From NCBI GenBank assembly GCA_910588195.1, contig CAJUPN010000005.1, forward strand, positions 1-64,000: a DNA stretch of 64,000 nucleotides, in the 5' to 3' direction. The stretch comes from an uncultured Bacilli bacterium. GTDB taxonomy: Bacteria > Bacillota_I > Bacilli_A > RF39 > UBA660. The notes under the pieces are model-generated. The model was not told the origin of the DNA, searched no databases, and was given only the letters and a program-made list of their open reading frames with translations. Shown here piece by piece: positions 59,922 through 64,000 of the stretch (position 1 is its first letter; each line of letters begins with the position of its first letter). The translations under genes and the position numbers were made by a program.

Positions 59922-62387
59922 ATGAAGCAACAATGGTTAAAATGTGATATGCATATGCATTCATATTATTCAAAGGCAAAGGATAAAGATAAAGTAACAC
60001 AAATGAGTGCTAAAGTTTATGTTGATACTCTTTTAGCTAAAGGTATAAATATTTTTAGTATTACTGATCATAATGTCTATTCATCATCATATTATGATGA
60101 TATTCGGAAATATATCGTAGATAAACCAATTGAAATAATAAATGGAACTGAGTTAGATGTTTATGTAAATAATAAAGACTTTTTTCAAATGGGTGTTTAT
60201 TTTGATAATAATCTTGATGGAAGTAAACTAGAAAAAGAATTATGCAATCTTTATAAGAATAATAATAAACCTAAATTTCATGAAATTATAAATGGTATCG
60301 TACAATTAAATTGCAAAATAATACTTGTTCCTGAAGGAAATAAAGCTAGAGGAGTTTTAAGTGTATTAAATAAAATATCCATCGAAGAGTCAAATGACAT
60401 AAATAAATATGCAATGTATAAAATATTTAGTGCTTTTGATGTTACAGCATCTTTTAATGAAAAATCATGTGATAATTGGGCATTAGGATTTTATGAAAAA
60501 ACTCAATCATTTGAAAAAAGTATCAAAGATAAAAGTGAAGAAGAGAAAGAATTAATTGTATCTGAAATAAGAAAAAAAATAAATGATAAAAAGTATGAAA
60601 TATTAGATAAAGAATGTAAAGAAATATATGATTATATAATAGAATATGGTAATTATTTTAGTTATTTTAAATTTAGTGATTGGCATAATGCTGAAACATA
60701 TAATCCACAAACTTATAATTATATTTTTGGCTCATTGGAATACTTTTTTGAAGCATTTGAATTAGCTGTATTAGATCCTCAATCGAGAATTATTAAATCT
60801 ACTGAAGAACAAATACCGATTCCTCCTAATATTATTAGTAATATATCTTTTGATATTAATGATAAAACCAAGAGCATTAGTTTTTCTCCAGGTTTAAATG
60901 TAATAATTGGAAAAAGAGGAAGTGGTAAGTCATTACTACTATCAATAATTGAGAATTTAAATAAATCAAATAATAAAATAACAACGGATTATAAAGATTT
61001 TAATATTAAAAATATTGCGGGAACAGATTATAATGGAATTAAAATTAATCCTGGCCAATTATCTTCACTTGCTGTTTTAGAACAAGATAAGATTTCTGAA
61101 ATATATAAAAATCCTGATGTTGCTAATAAACAAATATCTTCATATTTTCCTAAAATTGATGATTATGATTTATCATATATTAATCAAATAATAGATATTG
61201 CTAAAAATATAAAGCCAATTGATAACAATTATAAAAATATAACATCCATTTTAAAGATTTTAAAAGATAAAACTGATTATTATACATATGATACCTATAC
61301 AGAAATAAGCAGTGACTCAGTAACTATTAAAATAAATAATCTTTCAAAATCTTTAAATGAATTAGCAAAAGAATTCGAAAATTATGGATTAAATATTGAT
61401 GAATTAAAAAACATTAATAGTATGATAATAGATAAATATCGTGAATATACGTTTTTACTAGATAAATATAGTGAAGTTGTAAAAAATAGTAATGAAAGAA
61501 TAAATAAAATTATAAATGAAAGAGATGAATCTAAAAAAATAATACAAGAACAACGAAAAAATTTAAATAATATTATTAATATAATAAAAGGAAATTTTAA
61601 AATAATATTAGACTCTAAAAAGTTAAATTATTTACTTGATAATTTTAAACAAGAAAGCCCTGTTATAAAGAAATATGTTAAAATGCCATATTTATTTACA
61701 ACTTCATATGAAGTGCCAGATAATCTTATTGATATAATTTATGAAAAAATAACAAGTACAATTTCAAAAGTGAAAAGTGATTCAAGTGATTTTAGTTTAA
61801 TAATAAAGTATATTAATGGAGAAAGAAGTCTAAAATCTAATATCAATAATCTATCTGTAGAACTATCAAAATTCATACAAAATGAAATATTTCAACCTAG
61901 AAAAGAGTTTTTTAAAATTAATTCAAAAATAAATATTGATGATATAAAGGTAAAAAACGATTTGCTTGAACAAATTGATAAGAGAACCATTACTGATTTA
62001 TCAAAGGAATCTCCAGGAATGAAGTCGGTAGCATATTTAGATATGTTATTTGAACTTAATGAATCAATATTACTATTTGATCAACCCGAAGATAATATTG
62101 ATAATGATTATATAAGCCAAACGCTAGTTTCGATAATAAAAGAGAAGAAAAAAATCAAACAATTAATTTTTGTAACTCATAACCCTACAGTTGCGGTATA
62201 TGGTGATGCATTTAATTATATATTTGTGACTAATGATGGTGAAATAGACTATAAAAATTATTTAATAGAATCACAAGATGATAAAGAAGAAATAATGAAT
62301 ATTTTAGATGGTGGTAGAAAATCATTTTCTAATAGAAATAAAAAATATGGAAATGTGTTAGGAGAAGAGGAATATGGAAATAATTAA
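59922..62387 (+). CDS. PHP-domain + SMC/ABC-type ATPase (TrlF-like)
   Basis: An 821-residue protein. The N-terminal PHP phosphoesterase domain has His11, His13, TDHN (Asp49, His50) and SDWH (Asp253, His255) as metal ligands. An ABC-like ATPase follows, with Walker A GKRGSGKS (330-337) and Walker B LLFDQPEDN (Asp720, Glu723). THNP (about 751) fills the switch region, and a long coiled-coil insertion (about 400-640) lies between the halves. This is the architecture of the TrlF family. Such PHP+ATPase proteins occur in defence islands and probably cut nucleic acid when triggered. AGGAGG precedes the ATG; the small partner gene overlaps its end by 14 bases. Confidence 0.82.
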   Translation: MKQQWLKCDMHMHSYYSKAKDKDKVTQMSAKVYVDTLLAKGINIFSITDHNVYSSSYYDDIRKYIVDKPIEIINGTELDVYVNNKDFFQMGVYFDNNLDGSKLEKELCNLYKNNNKPKFHEIINGIVQLNCKIILVPEGNKARGVLSVLNKISIEESNDINKYAMYKIFSAFDVTASFNEKSCDNWALGFYEKTQSFEKSIKDKSEEEKELIVSEIRKKINDKKYEILDKECKEIYDYIIEYGNYFSYFKFSDWHNAETYNPQTYNYIFGSLEYFFEAFELAVLDPQSRIIKSTEEQIPIPPNIISNISFDINDKTKSISFSPGLNVIIGKRGSGKSLLLSIIENLNKSNNKITTDYKDFNIKNIAGTDYNGIKINPGQLSSLAVLEQDKISEIYKNPDVANKQISSYFPKIDDYDLSYINQIIDIAKNIKPIDNNYKNITSILKILKDKTDYYTYDTYTEISSDSVTIKINNLSKSLNELAKEFENYGLNIDELKNINSMIIDKYREYTFLLDKYSEVVKNSNERINKIINERDESKKIIQEQRKNLNNIINIIKGNFKIILDSKKLNYLLDNFKQESPVIKKYVKMPYLFTTSYEVPDNLIDIIYEKITSTISKVKSDSSDFSLIIKYINGERSLKSNINNLSVELSKFIQNEIFQPRKEFFKINSKINIDDIKVKNDLLEQIDKRTITDLSKESPGMKSVAYLDMLFELNESILLFDQPEDNIDNDYISQTLVSIIKEKKKIKQLIFVTHNPTVAVYGDAFNYIFVTNDGEIDYKNYLIESQDDKEEIMNILDGGRKSFSNRNKKYGNVLGEEEYGNN

Positions 62388-62694
62388 AGAACAAGATAAT
62401 ATAAAACTATATCATGATAAAAATCTTATTGAAACATATAATTTTTCTAAAGATATAGATTTTAAAGAATTGGTAAAATTTTTATTAAATGGGAATTTAC
62501 AGAATAAATACACGATTGAAAAAGAATTTGATGATAAAACTTCAGAAGAAGAAGGACTTGTGTCATTAATAAAAGATATTTTAAATGATTACAATACTAA
62601 GGTAGATGAATATAATAGTTTTGTAAAAAGTCAACAAGAAAAAAATGTTACTATTGTAGCTAACAACACTAAAATTACTGCCGCTGATTTTTAA
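62374..62694 (+). CDS. Small partner of the TrlF-like protein, unknown
   Basis: A 106-residue acidic, helical protein starting inside the end of the PHP-ATPase gene (14-base overlap, GGAGAAGAGG before the ATG). This implies fixed-ratio synthesis and a functional link. No domain is recognised and no signal peptide is present. It could be a regulator or sensor of the ATPase. Confidence 0.6.
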   Translation: MEIIKEQDNIKLYHDKNLIETYNFSKDIDFKELVKFLLNGNLQNKYTIEKEFDDKTSEEEGLVSLIKDILNDYNTKVDEYNSFVKSQQEKNVTIVANNTKITAADF

Positions 62695-62996
62695 CAAATA
62701 AATTATTTGTCATATATTGTCGAACGATTACTTATTGAAATTGAAGTAATTGATGTTATAATTATACTAGCCATATGGGAATGTGGCTAATACATATAAA
62801 CATATAGTGTCATTTAATATATAGACACAAATTAAATGGGTAAATAACCTAATAATTAAAGTTCAAAAATAAGAACTGATTACATATTAATTCCAACAAA
62901 CAAGATTGGATAATATTCCCTTGTTTTTGTTATGGACTAATATGTTCAGTTCTTTTTATGTGTTCCTAAAAAGACTGGTAAAGAAAGGAGGATAAC
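62695..62996 (+). promoter_or_regulatory. Structured leader region before the HTH gene
   Basis: No long frame lies here. The region holds a TATAAT-type box (62757-62762) and several small hairpins (TAGCCA/TGGCTA near 62769-62791, GTGTC/GACAC near 62809-62826). A large structure at 62871-62954 is described separately. It ends with AAAGGAGG before a short upstream frame. Confidence 0.6.
62871..62960 (+). terminator. Large attenuator-like hairpin
   Basis: AAGAACTGA (62871-62879) and ACATATTA (62882-62889) pair with TAATATGT (62938-62945) and TCAGTTCTT (62946-62954), 17 pairs with one 2-base bulge. An inner AAACAAG/CTTGTTT stem (62898-62904 with 62920-62926) is nested within it. T residues follow. 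It sits before the ribosome binding site of the next genes, so it could control read-through. Confidence 0.7.
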
Positions 62997-63098
62997 ATGG
63001 AACTACTAAACTTGATAATCTTATATTGGAAAGATAATGAAAAAAGATATAGAACCTTTTATAAGTTTAGTATTACCAGAATCAGTATTGGGAGATAA
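62997..63098 (+). CDS. Short upstream frame (33 residues)
   Basis: ATG at 62997 has a perfect AAAGGAGG. The frame (starting MELLNLIILYWKDNEKRY) overlaps the start of the HTH gene in another phase and ends at 63098. The HTH gene itself has no ribosome binding site, so translation of this frame may be needed for its start. Confidence 0.5.
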   Translation: MELLNLIILYWKDNEKRYRTFYKFSITRISIGR

Positions 63099-63570
63099 TA
63101 GATTAACATACTTTGAAAGATTATTGTTGATTGAACTAGCCTCACTATGTAAGAAAAAAGGCTACTGTTGGCCAACTAATAGGTACTTTATGAATAAGTT
63201 TGATTGTACTAAAGCAACAGTATCAAAAAGTATAAGTAGTTTATCAAAATATGGATATATTGATATTGAAATAAATAATAGTGAAACAAAAAATTCAAAG
63301 AGAATAATTCAATTAACAGAGGTATTAAAGAAAAGAATAACAAGTATTCAAGGAAATATTAATACTAGTATTTAAAATAATTTTAACCATGATAATAAAT
63401 ATAATAAAAATAAAAAAGATATATTAGATAAGATTTATTATGTTGATGAAAATGGTATTGAGTATTGGCATGGTATTCCTATTGAATCACAAGAAGCGAC
63501 TATAGAAGAACAAAAAGAGATGGAGATGCTATTGAAAGATTTTACAGTAAAGGAGGAAGATATATTATGA
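63037..63570 (+). pseudogene. Helix-turn-helix mobile-element protein with in-frame stop
   Basis: The frame from 63037 encodes a winged helix protein: LTYFERLLLIELASLCKKKG (about 23-42), then FMNKFDCTKATVSKSISSLSKYGYIDI (about 50-76). A TAA at 63373-63375 ends it after 112 residues. The same frame then stays open for 64 more codons to a TGA at 63570. Its sequence looks genuine (IYYVDENGIEYWHGIPIE), resembling the tail of phage or element replication-type HTH proteins. So a nonsense change split the gene, or the first part acts alone. Its start codon lacks a ribosome binding site and overlaps a short upstream frame. It may have been a replication or excision regulator. Confidence 0.65.
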
Positions 63571-63611
63571 ATAGCTTACTCATAAAATTAAATGAGGTGG
63601 CTTATGTTTAA
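63567..63611 (+). CDS. Tiny frame (14 residues), uncertain
   Basis: ATG at 63567 overlaps the TGA of the split HTH gene and has AAGGAGG 10 bases upstream; it reads MNSLLIKLNEVAYV. It overlaps the next small frame, a chain of coupled starts that supports translation through the region. Confidence 0.35.
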   Translation: MNSLLIKLNEVAYV

Positions 63612-63696
63612 GATAACAGAAACTTTCAAAGATGATTCTCCTAATTTTAAAGATTTGGTAACTAAATTTATAAATAGTGTGATAAATAGTGACTGA
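63604..63696 (+). CDS. Small protein (30 residues) before the recombinase
   Basis: ATG at 63604 with GAGGTGG upstream; the peptide starts MFKITETFKDDSPNFKDL and ends in TGA at 63694-63696. It is charged and soluble. Such tiny frames are common just before large serine recombinases. Function is unknown. Confidence 0.45.
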   Translation: MFKITETFKDDSPNFKDLVTKFINSVINSD

Positions 63697-63723
63697 CAGA
63701 ATGCTCTTAATTAATTTTATGTG

Positions 63724-63753
63724 TTATAATTTAATTGGCTTTAGTTGTTATAC
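63724..63753. repeat. Right copy of the 30-base inverted repeat
   Basis: Inverted copy of 55833-55862 (27 of 30 matching), with the core GGCTTTAGTTGTTATAC at 63737-63753. It includes the recombinase TATAAT box (63725-63730). A small GTTGT/ACAAC palindrome (63744-63756) overlaps its end. Confidence 0.6.
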
Positions 63754-63773
63754 AACGAGAAAGGAGAGTAAGC

Positions 63774-64000
63774 TTGTATAACACTTTAAGAGAAATGCCA
63801 GAATACTATAAAGCAGGAATTTATATAAGATTATCAGAAGCTGATGAAGGCAAATCTTACGAATCTGAAAGTGAGAGTGTCCTTAATCAAAGAAATATAC
63901 TGAAGAATTTTGTAAAAGAAAAAGGATTTATTTTCGTAGATGAATATGTAGATGATGGTTATTCAGGTACTACTTTCGATAGACCAGGATTTCAAAGACT
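63774..64000 (+). CDS. Large serine recombinase, 5' part (cut by window end)
   Basis: A TTG start at 63774 follows AAGGAGAG. The 75 codons visible read as the resolvase-type catalytic domain: KAGIYIRLSEADEG with the nucleophile Ser, then ESVLNQRNILKNFVKEKG and DEYVDDGYSGTTFDRPGFQR. This is the start of a TnpX-like large serine recombinase (usually about 500-700 residues), which moves integrative elements by site-specific recombination. The 3' end lies outside the window. An extended -10 (TGTTATAAT) precedes it. Confidence 0.85.
   Translation, partial: MYNTLREMPEYYKAGIYIRLSEADEGKSYESESESVLNQRNILKNFVKEKGFIFVDEYVDDGYSGTTFDRPGFQR

Noticed and set aside
1..64000. CRISPR arrays, tRNA or rRNA genes
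   Set aside because: No regularly spaced repeats and no cloverleaf-like or rRNA-like stretches were seen in the intergenic regions.
1..64000. TGA read as Trp (mycoplasma code)
   Set aside because: Conserved Trp positions use TGG, and TGA ends several genes, for example the lipoprotein ending at 13647.

Overview
The window is very AT-rich, and its codon use is dominated by A/T-ending codons. Genes are tightly packed and most start a few tens of bases after a TATAAT-like -10 box. Gene content is that of a low-GC Gram-positive bacterium: T-box-controlled pheST, rplM-rpsI next to truA, tilS-ftsH, parA-parB-mscS-DUF951, a GerQ-like spore coat protein, FtsH and MgtE. TGA acts as a stop codon and Trp is read from TGG, so there is no mycoplasma-type recoding. 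The best guess is an uncultured gut member of the Bacilli near the Mollicutes/Erysipelotrichia (RF39-like). This is inference from gene content only.

Layout. 1-3.9 kb: LemA-like protein, metallo-hydrolase, GerQ-like protein, an unknown protein and a DcuC/YfcC-type carrier. 4.0-7.6 kb: Phe T-box leader and pheS-pheT. 7.7-20.3 kb: two unknown proteins, PcrA helicase, a sugar nucleotidyltransferase, a Thr-rich lipoprotein, NAD+ DNA ligase, another nucleotidyltransferase, a membrane sensor with a degenerate GGDEF domain, and a YihY/BrkB protein. 20.4-25.3 kb: an eroded ECF-transporter ATPase pair without EcfT, then truA, an ABC exporter, rplM and rpsI. 25.4-28.4 kb: small accessory genes. 28.4-37.7 kb: tilS, ftsH, parA, parB, mscS, DUF951, an AbgT-type transporter and a membrane-anchored thioredoxin. 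37.8-49.9 kb: mgtE, an alpha/beta hydrolase, a DapB-like dehydrogenase, a 1606-residue cell-surface protein and a heterodimeric ABC exporter with one degenerate ATP site. 50-55.8 kb: a divergent sigma-like protein, an unknown protein, a UvrD-type helicase with an embedded nuclease-like domain, and a NERD-domain protein.

55.8-64 kb is accessory DNA. It holds TnpV, small mobile-element proteins, a Dam-type methyltransferase, a type II-like endonuclease, an Mrr-like endonuclease, a PHP+ATPase (TrlF-like) protein with a small partner, a helix-turn-helix gene broken by an in-frame stop, tiny ORFs, and the start of a large serine recombinase cut by the window end. Two leaders in this segment look like transcription attenuators. 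A 30-base imperfect inverted repeat (27 of 30 matching) lies just before tnpV and just before the recombinase, so it brackets the whole defence cassette. This repeat, the defence cluster and the helicase/NERD pair are the most promising things to follow up.
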